A DNA stretch of 64,000 nucleotides from Camarhynchus parvulus (taxonomy: Eukaryota > Chordata > Aves > Passeriformes > Thraupidae): assembly GCF_901933205.1 (NCBI RefSeq), contig NC_044573.1, positions 86,634,546-86,698,545 on the forward strand. The letters run 5' to 3'. The notes under the pieces are model-generated. The model had not been told where the DNA came from. It saw only the letters and a program-made list of their open reading frames with translations, and searched no databases. This document shows, piece after piece, positions 1 to 12,735 of this stretch; positions within the stretch are counted from its first letter, which is position 1, and every line of letters starts with the position of its first letter. Both the position numbers and the translations under genes were made by a program.

Positions 1-999
1 CCGGTGACAGACCTAAAAATGGCACTTGCTGAGGGACAGGGCTGAACAACTCTGGAGAATCTTCTGTAGCTGTCCTCCTACAGAACTGTAAATAGATATC
101 CCAGCAGTAGACAAAGCTTTTTATGGCATCTCCAGGGCCCTATCCCTTTGTGTTTATGGAATTGCTGAGGCTGCAGAAAGAGATGCTGCTTCAGAAGCAG
201 GAAACTTAGCTGCTCAGGCAGAGATGAAGAGGAGCAAACTACTGCTAGCCTCTGGAAGAACGAAGGGGTCTAACCTGCAAGACTGGGGAAAAACTGCTGA
301 GACCAGATTGGGAAGCAATATTCCCTCTTTTCAAGTTGCTGACCTCTCTGAGGGCAAACATTGAAGCCCTCTTCCTTATGCTATCTAGCTCTGTGAATTA
401 CATGAGTTTCTTTCACCAGACAAGGCACATTTGCTGCTTACAGCTCTACACAATGCTCAGGGTTCTTAGCTTTTCTCTTCCATGGATGTGCTGTAGCCAG
501 CTCTCTGCAAAATGCATTTTCCCACAGGTAACTTTGTTGATGTGCTTTTTAACACTTTCAGACCTTTCAGTCTAAAAGTTAGATAATTAGTCTGTCTCAA
601 ATTTTAGATAAGCACTAAAGTGGCATATGAAGCATTAGTATTGTGCTTGAACTCTGCTGACAGCTGAGCTCTGGGCTTAGGTATTTAGAAAAGCATGAAG
701 AGAATGAAATGTTTTAAGGAAGTCCCAAAGGCTTATGCACATAGCAGCTTCCCCAGGTTTCCAGAAAGCCTGAGACTTGAGTTTGCTTCTGCAGCTGAGG
801 GATGGAAGATCACAGGCCCTGACCAGAAGTAGCAATCCCTCTATAGATAAGGAGAAAAGTATTCTATGTGGCTCTGAAAAGGCAAAATTGATATACTGGG
901 CACCTCATTATAACAAGGAGGTATCTGTGCCACAAGGTTTTGTTGTGACCTGGATGTTGATCACCAGCTGATTAATTAGCTGGCATCATTTCAAATTCC
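1..999. other. Intergenic, nothing recognised
   Basis: No coding exon, RNA gene or clear repeat is recognisable. Only short chance open frames occur. The CR1 fragment begins at its right edge. Confidence 0.6.
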
Positions 1000-1920
1000 T
1001 TTCTTTGGTAAGGTGCAAGATCCATCACTTTTCCTTGTTAAACTTCATATGGATGGGGATTGCCCAGCTGTCTGATTTGTCTGTGTTTCTCTGCAGGGCT
1101 TCTCTGTTCTTAAGGGAGTCAACAGCTCCCCTCAATTTAGTGTCATCTGCAAACTTGCTCAGTATCCCTTCCTGTCCTGCATCCAAATCACTTATGAAGA
1201 TGTGGAAGAGCACAGGGCCCAAGATGGAGCCCTCTGGAACTCCACCAGTGACAGGTCACCAGTCTGGTGTCACCCCAATCACTGTCACCCTTTGTGCCTG
1301 ACCCATGAGCCAGTTGCTCACCCATCCCATGATGTGTTTATTCACACACACTGAGTGCTGGACATTTTGTCCAGAAGGATCCTGTGAGAGACATATCAAA
1401 AGCTTTGCTGAAATCCAAGATTACAGCAACTGGCTTCCCTTGATCAACTAAGTGGCTACTTTGTTGCAAAAGGAAATTAGGTTTGACAAGTAGGACTTTC
1501 CCATTGTGAAGCCATGCTGGCTGTAAGCAATGATTGTCATCCTTCAGGTGTTTTTCAGTAACTTTCAGAATAATATTCTGCATAACTTTGCCAGTTATAG
1601 AAGAGACACTGACAGGCCTGCTTTTCCTGTAGTTTCCAAGTTCATCCTTCTTGCATTTTTTGAAAATTGGGCCAACATTTGCCAGCTTCCAGCCGGCTGG
1701 GGCCTCCCCAGATTCCCAAGACCATTCAAAAGTCATTGAGAAAGATCTTGTGATGACATCAGCCAGCTCTTTAAATATCCTTGGATGAGTTGTGTCAGGT
1801 CCCATAGACTTACAGGGATCCAGGTGGAACAGCAGATCCCATGGACTTTCAGGATTGACTGGGATCATAAAAGGTTTTAGTGGTCTTAAGAAAAAGTTAA
1901 AATTTAACATTCTCAGCAAG
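1000..1920 (-). mobile_element. CR1 LINE fragment, reverse-transcriptase region
   Basis: Read on the minus strand this is a piece of CR1 ORF2. A 193-codon open frame (1919-1338) carries RT motifs such as FKELADVITRSFSM, GEAPAGWKLANVGPIFKKCK, KPVAVILDFSKAFD. After a frame change, 1222-1025 continues with [15 protein letters not shown] and [14 protein letters not shown], where FADD is the RT catalytic Y/FxDD box. The segment between SKAFD and GPVLF is present but out of frame, so the copy is dead. Neither the 5' endonuclease region nor the 3' UTR and tail is seen, so this is an internal fragment. Borders are approximate, judged by where CR1 similarity stops. Confidence 0.85.
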
Positions 1921-4900
1921 GTATGGGTCCCTAAGAAGGGAAATGTCTGTGGTCTGTATTGAATGCCTTTTCCAGAAGTTTCCTCATCTGGAGAGCTGTA
2001 GTAAGCTCTGCCTGTGTTTGCTTTGCTGTTGGTACAGCAACATGTTCTTCATTACTGAGAGCTTGAGTCTCCTTGGCTTGCCTAGTGAGAGAAGCATAGG
2101 AAAGAGTTTCCCCAGGAAAACCTTAGAGTTTGATGTACTGTGAAGTTATTTAATCATTCAGTGTTATCAAAACTTTCAACACTCAGTGTATCTTGTTTCT
2201 CTATAATTTGTATCAAGATCTTTGTGGAAGAACTCATGCATAATGTATGAAGTGTTTTTCTAGATTGTTTAAATAAGACTGAGCTATATTTTGCATATAA
2301 GTCAGAGTTAAGCATTGAAAACATGGTATAATTTTCTCAAAATTATGGCACTTACAGCACAGAAAGAATTTTTCTGAAGACTTAAGGGGAAAACCAAGGA
2401 TGTAACAGACCATGTTTTTAGTGCTGCTGTGACTAGCAGCAGCTGTTTACATTCTTAGTTCTGGTAGTTAAAACCCACTGATATCTTTGAGCTGCTCAGT
2501 GAGAGGACAGACATTTTTTTTCACCAGTATTTTTCTCATTGCTCTGCAATAGGAAGCTTCATCTCTTATCCCTTGTTTATAATAATCTGCTGAATTAGTT
2601 TGACAATGCTTTTCTTCTAGGAGTGAATTGCTGTAATTCTCAAAAAGTCACTATTTCCTATGGCACTACTGTTTCCCTTGGAGAGAAGACACTTTTGCTT
2701 GGATGCTGACTGTCTTCCTGGATGCCCATCTATTATTCCCTGCTTTCTCTAGCAGCATGCTGATACTGGGGATGTTATGGCTCTTACCTGTGGGGAGAGG
2801 GCAAAGAGCTGCCTTTTCCTTACTACGCTTATTAAACCTAAGTTTAAAGGTTATTCAGTCTTCTAAAGGTAGTTATTAGGGAACAGAATGTGGTAAGAAT
2901 TTTGACAGCAAAAGGCTAACAGTGTCACCACAAGACTGCAGTGCTGAGGATGGTAAGGATTTGGGAGGGTGCTGTGCATCCCATGTCCTGTGTCCTTCTT
3001 GGAGCATGGCTCCTGTCCTTACTTGTCCATCCTTCGTGGTGGCTGCTCCATAGCCCAGGAAGGATTGTTACAGGGGGTTTCAAGTGCTGCAAAGAAGCTC
3101 TGAGAACCAGGTCCCTGATTCCTCCAGAAGCTGGGTACAGTTGGACTCTGTAACTCCTCTGGGCAATTATGGAAATTATTGTTTGGGTCATTTCTGCCTT
3201 AACAGCCCCATTCCGAGAATGCTGGTGTGCAGCTTAGAGGGTTTATTTCCTCAAGACAGAAGCCAAGCCACAAGCATGGAAAATCTGAAAGATCTGAGAA
3301 ACCTCTGAGAGGTCAAGAATAATATAAAGTTTTTTCAGTCTGTCATCCAAAATGCTAGTGTAGTATTGTGCCTTGACAGCTCTCCCAGTAACATTGAGTA
3401 AGGCGAGTTTTGGTTCTACCTCTTTTTTTACCCAAAGCCTGGTGTGTCCTTACCTACCCTCCCACCCCAACCCCCTGTGCTCACCCAGATCCTGCAGGCT
3501 GTCTTTGTGCCTCCTATTTTTATCATAACCCTTCCTCCTCCAGCTCCTGATGCCACATAGCAATGCTGCACAAAGAAATGTCTCTGTGAGAAGCCCTAGG
3601 GTGTACTCTGCCTTCTCTTGTGTTGCACATGCATGCTTTTCTTTTCTTGTTTTTAGGGGTGTCACCATAGTTTAGCTCCAACATCAAAACCATTCCCTGT
3701 TCCTCATTACAGATAATTCCATACATTTATTTCCAGTGGCATTTTTTATTTTTCATGACACTCCAACAGGAAATTAAAGCTTCCTAGTTTCAGAGATGCA
3801 GCTGTTCCTTGCTAATGTATTCCAAAATAATCCCAAAAATGAGGATGTGTTTGCTGTCTTCAAGTGTTTGTTCATACTTTTCAATCTGCTAAATTTGTTT
3901 TCTTTGCACTTTGACTTGCTGATTTGTTGTTAAGTGTGAAATAGGTGCTTGAATTCCTGAAAGCAGGTGCTTCAAATTCAGGTTTAGAAAGTAATTTCCT
4001 TGAAAATGGGACTTTACAAAAAAGGGAGCTTTCTCTTTGCCCAAACCTGCCTTGCTCTCAGGTATTGCTTGTCTGCAGCTCTTCTTACAGCCTCAGATGA
4101 TGAGTGGGCTGTGCCTGTTTGGAAGTGAGTAGATAAACATGCTGTCCTCTGCTCACCTAACCCTGGCTCCCATGCCTTTTGGCAGGTTTAAAAAAAGGCT
4201 GGTTTTTTCCTTGTTTTCACAGAGGAAGAACATTGTGCTATTTTATCTGAGACAGGATACTTCAAAGCAATAGTAACTATGTTGGTCTCCATACAAGACC
4301 ACACATGGCTCTCGTGGCCTCAGCGTAGCAGTCTGCAAAGACCAGAGAGCAGTGTCTGTGCTTGCATTTTTTGCAATTTAATCAGGTGTCACTTGTCCCT
4401 GTTAAATAAGAGGAAGACTTGCTGGAGGGAAGACTTCCTCAAATGCCTTGTAAGAGCCATATTTTCCATCTGGGCTATGTAAAATAAATCCTCTTGTCAC
4501 ACCAGTCCCTGCGGTCCAGCCTGGTGACAGGCAGCATGGCTGTGGCAGGCAGCAAACCTCCAGGTTTCATTCAGGAGGAGCCAGCAATTCACTTGAGTGT
4601 GCTGCTAATGGCCTGCCACTTTCCACTACAGAAAATTAAGCACAAAAGGTTGATGGAGAGTGACATTAGTTTCAAGATATGCCATAATGTGTCTGTGTAC
4701 AGACTGTGAGGCTTACTGCTTCTCTTCATGGGGAGCTTCGCTGGCCCTTTATACTCATCCTCTTTTTACCTGCTCTAAATAGAACAGGTTGTTAGGTCAT
4801 CTAAAAATTTCTTGTTTGCATGAGATAAAGCTTACATCAAAATGGGTGTTTCAGAAAGTTAGAGAAACCCAGTGCTGCCAGGACAGAGAGGTGGTAATGC

Positions 4901-5480
4901 TTACCTTAGGGGAATGTTAATAGGAATAATCCACTGAAGTCCTCCAGACTTTGATTGGAGAGTAAATCTGAGTGGAGATGTTGACTTCAAACACGGCAGT
5001 GGATGGGTGGGGGAGGGCGTGCAGATTGAACTTGGAAAAACTAAATTTCCATTGCTTGGATAATCCCTTCAGAATCTGTTTTTTGAGCATCAGGGCAAGA
5101 TCCTATCTCTTTATTAATGCCTCTGTGGTGCCTGTGTTGGAGTGGAATGGGTGTCAGTGGATGAGTAGCTGTGCAAAGGCTGTTTCCATAACTGGTCAGC
5201 AGGAGATAGCTGTGAAGCTGAGCCATTTAAATCTGTGCTAATATGCAGCACTTGGGATTTATTCTAGAAAATTATGCTGGAACTTGAGAAACACAGGAAT
5301 GGCAATATGCACTCAGACAGTCAGATGAATTGCAATATTCACAGTCCATTAAGTCCAATAAAAAAATCCACTATCATTAAAGTGGAAAACCAAAGGTCTG
5401 TGATATACATCTGTTGTTTTTCAATGTGTTAAGTATAACTGGTATCCATTAGGACTTCAAAATTTTAAGCTCATCTGGTA

Positions 5481-5528
5481 AATGGATGGATCTCTTCAAA
5501 CTGAATGTATGGATGAATCTCTTCAAAA
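5481..5528. repeat. Imperfect tandem duplication, about 24 bp
   Basis: aatggatggatctcttcaaa followed closely by aatgtatggatgaatctcttcaaaac; the two copies differ by small indels and substitutions. Intergenic. Confidence 0.7.
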
Positions 5529-6130
5529 CACAGTCTTTGTTGCCTCACTATTTTCAAACCTCAACAGGAAATAGCCAGGAATTCTCTCTTATATTTTCTG
5601 GGTTCTTTTACAGACAGTTGGGTTAGATCCACTGGCTCAGGCTGACACAGACAAAATGATGTTGTAGCATCTGGTTTGTATTAAAGGAGAATAAGGATTT
5701 ATTTATTAATATTCTTACTCTGTATAGGATGAGCCATAGGTGCTACATAACTTTCTGAATGTTTTTAGCTGAAAAGAACAGCTTTCATACCATATGAAGT
5801 GAAGGGGGAGGGAGTATTTAGTCACTTCCACAGACATCTAAGGTTGATTCTTATATCAATAATGGCTCTATAAACTTTGTACTACTGGAAAAATCAAAAT
5901 ACATATTTGCTGGTTTTTTACTTACCGTACTTACACTTTTCCTCCCTGAAGTAGAAAGGATGAAAAAATTTTTGCCTTTATGCCTCTCAGATGAAAACAG
6001 GCACTATGAAAGCAAATTGGACACATGAGCGGGAAGTGGTTGTTTTGTCATTTTTCAGCCTGTGTACAGTGAGGTTTCTGTCTGATGGGCTGGTGAAAGG
6101 AATGCAAGGATGAGTTGCTTGTCACCGTGT

Positions 6131-6160
6131 AATTTGTCAATATATAATTTGTCAACATAT
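6131..6160. repeat. 15-bp tandem duplication
   Basis: Two adjacent copies of aatttgtcaayatat, differing at one base (t or c at the eleventh position). Intergenic. Confidence 0.85.
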
Positions 6161-9100
6161 AATCTAAAGCAGCCTCTGGAGAAATAAGTGCATGCTTTGT
6201 GGTTGCATTCATAATGAATTCAATGAAATGCAGATACCTTGTGTAAAGCCTGGATAATCTAGCCATAAAACTATGCTAATTGAAAAGATCTTTCTAATTT
6301 CAGGATGAAGTTCTTGTCAGCTGGCAGGGGCTCTATGTAACAAACATGTGTCAGTGCTGTTGAAGGAAGAAAAGGACCTTCCAGTATTGGTATTCAGTTG
6401 TTTTGCCAGTTTCAGCACAGGTTGCGACGCCTCTCAGAATTCCAAGCCACTTTTTCCCCACCTGTCCCTGCCTGCTGTCTGTAATTTAGGTGCGCCTCAT
6501 GAGCTCCTCTGTGAAGTTTATGCAATTAAAATAACCTTTGTGGAGGAACAAAGAGCAATTCAGTTTGACTGGGAACCTTGACTTGACTTTGCTTAGTGCA
6601 CTGGTTTTCTCAACACAATGTAAAATCAAGTAGCTGAGTATGGCACTAATGGTCCAGAAAATATATAAGATACTAGAGACACGGAACACTAAGAGTAATG
6701 GGGAGAAAAATAATCTGAATTTCTCACTCATGCTCTTTGCTTCCGCATGACACTGTGGGAAAGACTGCAGAAGCTTATATGCTGTTAGCCAGCAGGCATG
6801 GCCATCCCAAATACAACCTATCATACAGGAACTTTTTAATACAGGGTCCAGAAATCCATGGTGGGATTCTCATTCTACTCTTCATAAGCCCCAAGCCAGA
6901 GAAGAAAAATGTGTTACAATTCTAAAGAGTCAGTCTGTGAACACTACAGCTCTCCTTCAAAGAAAGTAAATTCCTTGTACTTCCCAGCACACTTTTTGGT
7001 CACCGTTTTATTTTTATGAGCTCTAAATATAGTTCCCAAATGAAAAAACTGTAAAATTTTCAAGTCTAAGTTAGAACAATGTGAACTGATCAAAACTGGC
7101 ATTGATATAGTCTCTCTCTCCTCTTGCTGTATGCTCCTGGCACCTTCTTTGCACCAAGCTGAGTGTTTTTCTGACTAAGCTGCGAGCCAAATTGGTAAAA
7201 ATAGACTCCCAAACTGCTGACCAAACATTTCCCCTCCTTTCTTCAATCAGATCTAATGCTCATGTACTATATGCTGTGTTGATTCAGCATTCAAAACCAA
7301 TCAAATAAAAAGCCGGTCTGTTTCTTTGTATTTCTCATACCGGTTTGGTTTCCCACAAGGATCAGCAAGCTTGCTCTTACCCCACAGCTGTGACCAATTC
7401 ACAGGAGAGCTTGCGGAAGGGGAGGCAAAGGAGAAGAGCTTTTTTTGTTGTTGTTAGTAGAAGCCTAACTAGAGAGGTTTAGGCTTAAGAGTGGTTCAGG
7501 ATAGTCAAAATTGACCTGAAGCCCTCTAAAAATGGTCCAGCCTGTGCTTGGCTGCAAGAGCACTGGCAAAGTGTGAGAGAGTTGTCTTGCTGGGGAGTTT
7601 CAGGGCTAAACCCTTTCTTTTGCTGATCACAGTTCTGGGTTCAGTTTCTGACATAGTGGTATAAGCCCAAAACACCTCACTGTCTAAGGGGTTTAAGCTT
7701 AGACTGAAAGTGTGGCCTGAGTCTAAAAACGTGCAACTGATGAGAGGTATATAGAATCAGTGCTTCTCCCATGGAATTGGGAACTGAAATAGTTCAGAGA
7801 GCAGATTCAGCTACTGACGATGGCTGGATTGGATTCCAGTTGCATCAGCTTGCATGAACTGTCTATAATGTGCCTGCATGAGCATTAGTGCTGGCTGGCA
7901 CAGCAGCGAGCAGGGGAGAAGAGGACAAGGCTATAGTATCATAGGCTTAAATTGCAATGACATTTTGTGCTGGAGTGAGCTGAGCAGCAGGTTACATCTG
8001 TCCAGGTGGGGAGACTTAATCAGTGCAATTACAATCAGCCTAGACCAGAAAAAAGAAGTGGGAGCAGAAGGCAGTGACTGCACCATGCACTCCATGTTGA
8101 AATGGATTGATGGAGGATGGGAGGAGGTCTGGGGCGCTCTTTTCCTCTCTGTTTTTAAGCACTTGGCTTTGCTGGTTCAGAGATATGAATTGTATGAAGC
8201 ACTACCTGAAAAATCTTCTGGGGCATGTAGATACTGTCCAGAGTGACATTTGTTCAAATCAGCTTTTGAGGAAGGTAAGGGTTTTTCTTCTTGCTGGCCT
8301 TACCCAGCTCATCCTGGAAACTCAGCACAGTTCTGCAATTCTGAGCTGTGACATTCAGTTCCAAATGAAATTCAGTTCCTAATGTTGGGTAACATGTTTC
8401 TTATAGCAGACAGTGATATTATACATGTTATACAGGCCATTCCCCAGGGGAATTCATGGCCTGCAAATGTGCAAAAGCTCTAGTGGCCCATTTTCTTTAA
8501 ATGTTACTTTACTTTTTTCATATTTTCATTCTGCTTCTTCTGTGTTCTGTACAAGGCACAATATTGTCGTCCTAGAATGTGATATTGTTGACTCATGTGT
8601 TACTGCACTTTCATGGCAGGAAAGCATGAATTTGATCTATCATTATTTTAGTTCTTCTCCTAATCTGTGTATTTAGAATTTAGATTAATTACTGCAACTG
8701 GTCTTTAAATATTATTGTAATATAGGAACTAGGTGTAAATATTCAAATTGGTACTTCTAAGGCTAAATTACTAAAAGCATGGTGTACAACACTTGCTGTA
8801 CAGATTGGTTCCAAAGGGACTGGCTAGATGCTGAGGGTTTCTAAAACTCCCAGCCATGTTTACTCTCTGTTGGTAAATAAGAGACCTAGAGACCAAACTA
8901 GAAACATGATGGGATTTGGAAACTTGCATTTTATTAAATTGTTTTTACTTTTTTGTTTGTTTTTTTTTTAAGGTAAATATCAGCATGAGCCTATGATGAC
9001 AGGGAAGCAGAGAAAGAAAGGTGAAACAATCTATTCTCAGTATTGCTGAGTTATTGGAGCTTGCCTCAGTTTGTTACAACCATGAGCCCTGTAATTAAAT

Positions 9101-9828
9101 AGAATTCATTCCAGCACAGAGGATTTCTGTAAAAGCCTTTGCTCCACACACACCTACTTCAGGTCTCTGTGAAGGGCAGAAATTTGGCATAACTGGTGAG
9201 GTTCTACCCCAGACATAAATCCTTGATGAAAATCTCAGTTATAATATTCAGCCACTGGATGTCCTCATTTTCAAAGGTCTGCAAAGGTTGATCAGCTGGA
9301 AAGCCACGTGTTGTTGACAGTTTGCAGAACATTGCATAAAAATATTCTTGCATAAAATATTCTGTGTGTATTGGGTGTTGCTAAACTCCAAGCTTACCAC
9401 CCATGTAGTAATGGAATCAGTTTCACTTATCAAGATAATCGACCTACTACTGGATACAGAACATGTATTCTCAAATCTCTCTTTCTTTTCTTTTCTGTTA
9501 TTTTCTTGGTTTTTTTGGGAGCATTTTTAATAACTTAACAGTAATTTATGTAACACTTTGCTTTGCAGGACTTGCATTCCTAAACACTGAGAAGTACACT
9601 ACATTTCTTCCTTTTTCCAGTGCTACCTTTGCTGGAATTTACTGCAATTTTTACTGTGGCTTTGGACAGCAGCTTTGTTTTTTAAAGTTCTTGTGAATTC
9701 TCTAGGGCACATCCTGCTGCTTGCAGGAGTCCTGATTGTCTGATCCCACAAAGACTTTGCCAGGGTTAGGTAATCACATTGTGCGTGTAGCTACACTTGC
9801 CCAGAGAGCTTAACTTTGCTTCCTATCA

Positions 9829-9950
9829 GAATCATAGAATGGTTTGGATTGGAAGCAGCCTCAAAGATCATCTAGTTCCACTGCCCCTGCCATGGACAGG
9901 GACACCTTTCACTCCACCAGGTTGCTCAGAGCCCCATCCAACCTGGCTTG
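9829..9950 (-). mobile_element. CR1 LINE 3' end (short)
   Basis: The plus strand begins agaatcatagaatggtttgg and continues ggaagcagcctcaaagatca, then a stretch resembling 'ccatggacagggacacc' and 'gagccccatccaacctgg'. This is the reverse complement of the CR1 3' UTR ending in the ATTCTATG-type tail. Similarity fades after about 9950, so only the last 120 bp or so of the element is recognisable, as expected for a 5'-truncated insertion. Confidence 0.8.
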
Positions 9951-12560
9951 CTTTCTCCTGCTGCTCATGAGCCTTCATCACCCACCTTTCCTTGGCTGCA
10001 GGCTCCCCTGCCTGCACCATCACGGAAGGCATTTCTCAGCCCAAGCTTCCCCTGCAGCTAAAGCTCTCATCCAGCCTCCTCATTCTTGCAGCTCTAACAG
10101 CATCATCCTTATTGCCAAACATTCCTGTCTTCTGATTATGATTTTACATTGCGTGTCAGACATCTTCCAACAACTTATAAAAATCTGAGCTGGCAGAAAG
10201 ATTGACAATGGCCTGTCTGTAGTGTGTGTGGGCTTCTTGTTTGTTCATGAAACGTGGAAAACGCATTCATGAAAATCTGTATTGCTGATGTTTTCAGTTT
10301 GAAATTGCAAGGGAAAAAGGTCTACTTATCTTTCTGCCATTTATTTCTTTAATTTAAGCTGCTCTTAAACCACATTCTACCAAGGCAGCAGCTTGTACTT
10401 GCTCAAACATTTGTTTGAAATTGTGAAAGCAGGTGTTACTGTGAGTACAAGACAAACTCAGAAAAAAAAAGTAAGGCTAGGCTTCTTTCCTTCATTAGGG
10501 AAACTCACCTTCTGGTATTAATGGATACACTTACACTAGATACCTACCCTTCCTGTACCAGTTTTGTTCTTACCAGGCTGGTGCCTAAGGCACATCTCCA
10601 GCAAGAGTCAGCCTCTGCAGCTGCTGAAGTCTCTCCTAAGACAACTGATGCCAGGTATGCATTTATTTATCTCCTCACTCAGTAGTTCAGCACCAAGTAA
10701 GTGCTTCAGAAAAAGAGATGAACATGTTATGTTTCCACACACTGTTCTGCAGGACTGGTAGATACTCATGGAAAGTTGCTCAACCCCTTTGCATTCTTTC
10801 ATGCAGACTGTGGAAAGGGAGTCATGCCCAGAGCTGCTCAGGTGAGCAGAAATCTGGGGTGCTCCTGATAGGAGTCTCAGTCCTGGAATTTGCTCCAGCT
10901 AAGTAACTGTGGTGATTTCTGGACTCTGGAATAAGAGTTCATGAATTTGTATCAAAATTCATGTGAAAGATTCAGAAGATGGAAGACAGAGAAGGAAACA
11001 CCATGGGCAGATCTGGATGACACAATTCTTGTCACAATTCTGTTACCTTAATCCCAAGTATGTGCTTATGTTTCCATAATGGGGAGAAGAGCCAAGGGTG
11101 GTAGGAGCAGATGGCTCTGCAGACACAGTGAGGAGCAAAGAGCAGCTTCTGAAGAAGATGGGTGTTGCAGGGCTTCTCCTATCCCAGAGCTGCCAGCAGC
11201 TGAGGAGCCAGGAAATGGTTGACTGGAAATGAGCTCTCTCCATTCTTGGAGGCTAATTTGGCTGTGGGAGTGAATCAGAAGTCATTTCCCTGCCCTAGAA
11301 ATTGTGATACCACTCTGAAATTTGCTCACCTTAGGCTAAATGATTGTCTCTCAGAAAACACAGCTTCTAAACTGCTTAGGAATTGGTGTCAGCCTGCAGA
11401 CTGCTCAGCCTCCTCCCTCTAGGTGAAGACTTACTGATCCCTTTCTGTCATCCTGAAGGACATTTTGGGCCATGCAAGCAGTGGTGGCAAAAACAGGTGA
11501 AGAAGAAATGGGATTGGAGTCCAACACCTATGTACTGAGGTTGGACACTTCCACTTTTCCCTCTGGTGCTCATGGTCATCCTTGGAGAGCTGAAGCCTCT
11601 GTGATTTTGCAGGGATCTATCTACTCTTTCCTCTTGTGGCTTTTGAAGAGCTCTTTGGAAAATGTTGGGTGCTGCTTTTAGGGATTGTAAAACTGGAGAT
11701 TTAACTTGGAGTGATGAAAAGAGATTAAAGGTTTTGCAAGCAGCAAACCCTAGATTTATAGCAAACACAGAGGATTTTGCTTCCTCAGTACAAAAGCCCT
11801 GATGCAGCTCAAAATCAATAATTGATCTATTTCCATTTACAGATACATCTGTAAATTCAGGCTAGGAAACCTTATTCCTGGGTACAAATTTTCCTTTTAA
11901 GCAGTTTGTACTCAGGCTGCCTACATATGTATCTGTTCATCAAGTGGGCAACACTTAGTCCCTTCTAGAAATGAGCCAGGGACATTTTTTTTCTACAGGA
12001 AGCCAAGAGTAGGACTGACAAGACAGATGGAAGCTGCTGAACTGTTACACAGCTTGTTAGGGAAGTGCAGAGCCCTTTAAAGCTGAGGCTGCAGCCAGGA
12101 TTTACCTCTTGAGAAATGGCAGCAATCCCCAAAGTAAGTAGTTTGCATGGGCTACAAATGTGCCTGAAAATAAGCAGCATGGATGCAGCCAGTAAGGCTG
12201 AACTCCAAATAAACCCTTTTTATTTCAGCTGTAATAGGGGATGACACAAATATAGTGTGACTCTCCCCTGTTTGGTGCTCTGTATTCCAGATCCCTGACT
12301 GTGCAACCACTCCAAGCTGTGGGTCACACATTTATAGACCTTCTATAGATAAAAATTCCTGCTATGTTAACAAGAGATCTGTGAGGAATTTTGGTTTTGC
12401 TTCAGCTGGGTAATGAATCAGTGTTTTGCTCCAGCTGGATGCTTAATGCAGCACCTGGACAGCCTGGGCAGCACGACGCAGTCCATGGAGGATTTGTGGG
12501 ATTTTTAGCTGCTAAATACTAGGCTTGTTACAGGCACATGCTGCTGGCCTTTGTGGACTG
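9951..12560. other. Intergenic, non-coding
   Basis: Nothing beyond chance frames. A pyrimidine- and CTG-rich segment directly follows the CR1 tail (9950-10100), but I cannot assign it to an element. Confidence 0.55.
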
Positions 12561-12637
12561 TTTTTTGGTTTTTTGGTTTTTTTTTGTTTGTTTGTTTGTT
12601 TGTTTGGTTTTTTGTTTGGTTGTTTGTGGTTTTTTTT

Positions 12638-12670
<33 letters not shown>

Positions 12671-12735
12671 TGGTTTTGGGTTTTTTTCTTGGTTTTTTTG
12701 GGTTTTTTTTTTTTTGGTTTTTTTTTTTTTTTTTT
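12561..12735. repeat. T/G-rich low-complexity tract
   Basis: 175 bp made almost entirely of T with spaced G pairs on the plus strand. It includes a (TTTG)n run at about 12580-12605, a 30-T homopolymer (12640-12669) and a final pure-T run (12716-12735) that stops abruptly at cccc. Open frames on both strands here (F/G/W/V-rich or K/N/P/Q-rich) are artefacts. The tract is prone to slippage and to sequencing or assembly error. Confidence 0.9.

Larger units (their letters stand above)
1921..9828. other. Intergenic, non-coding
   Basis: About 7.9 kb without a supportable gene. Open frames are all under about 125 codons, lack family resemblance and overlap on both strands. Content is mixed AT-leaning sequence plus the two small tandem duplications listed separately. 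The downstream side of the expected neighbour (KLHL31 in the human order) is not visible here. Confidence 0.6.
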
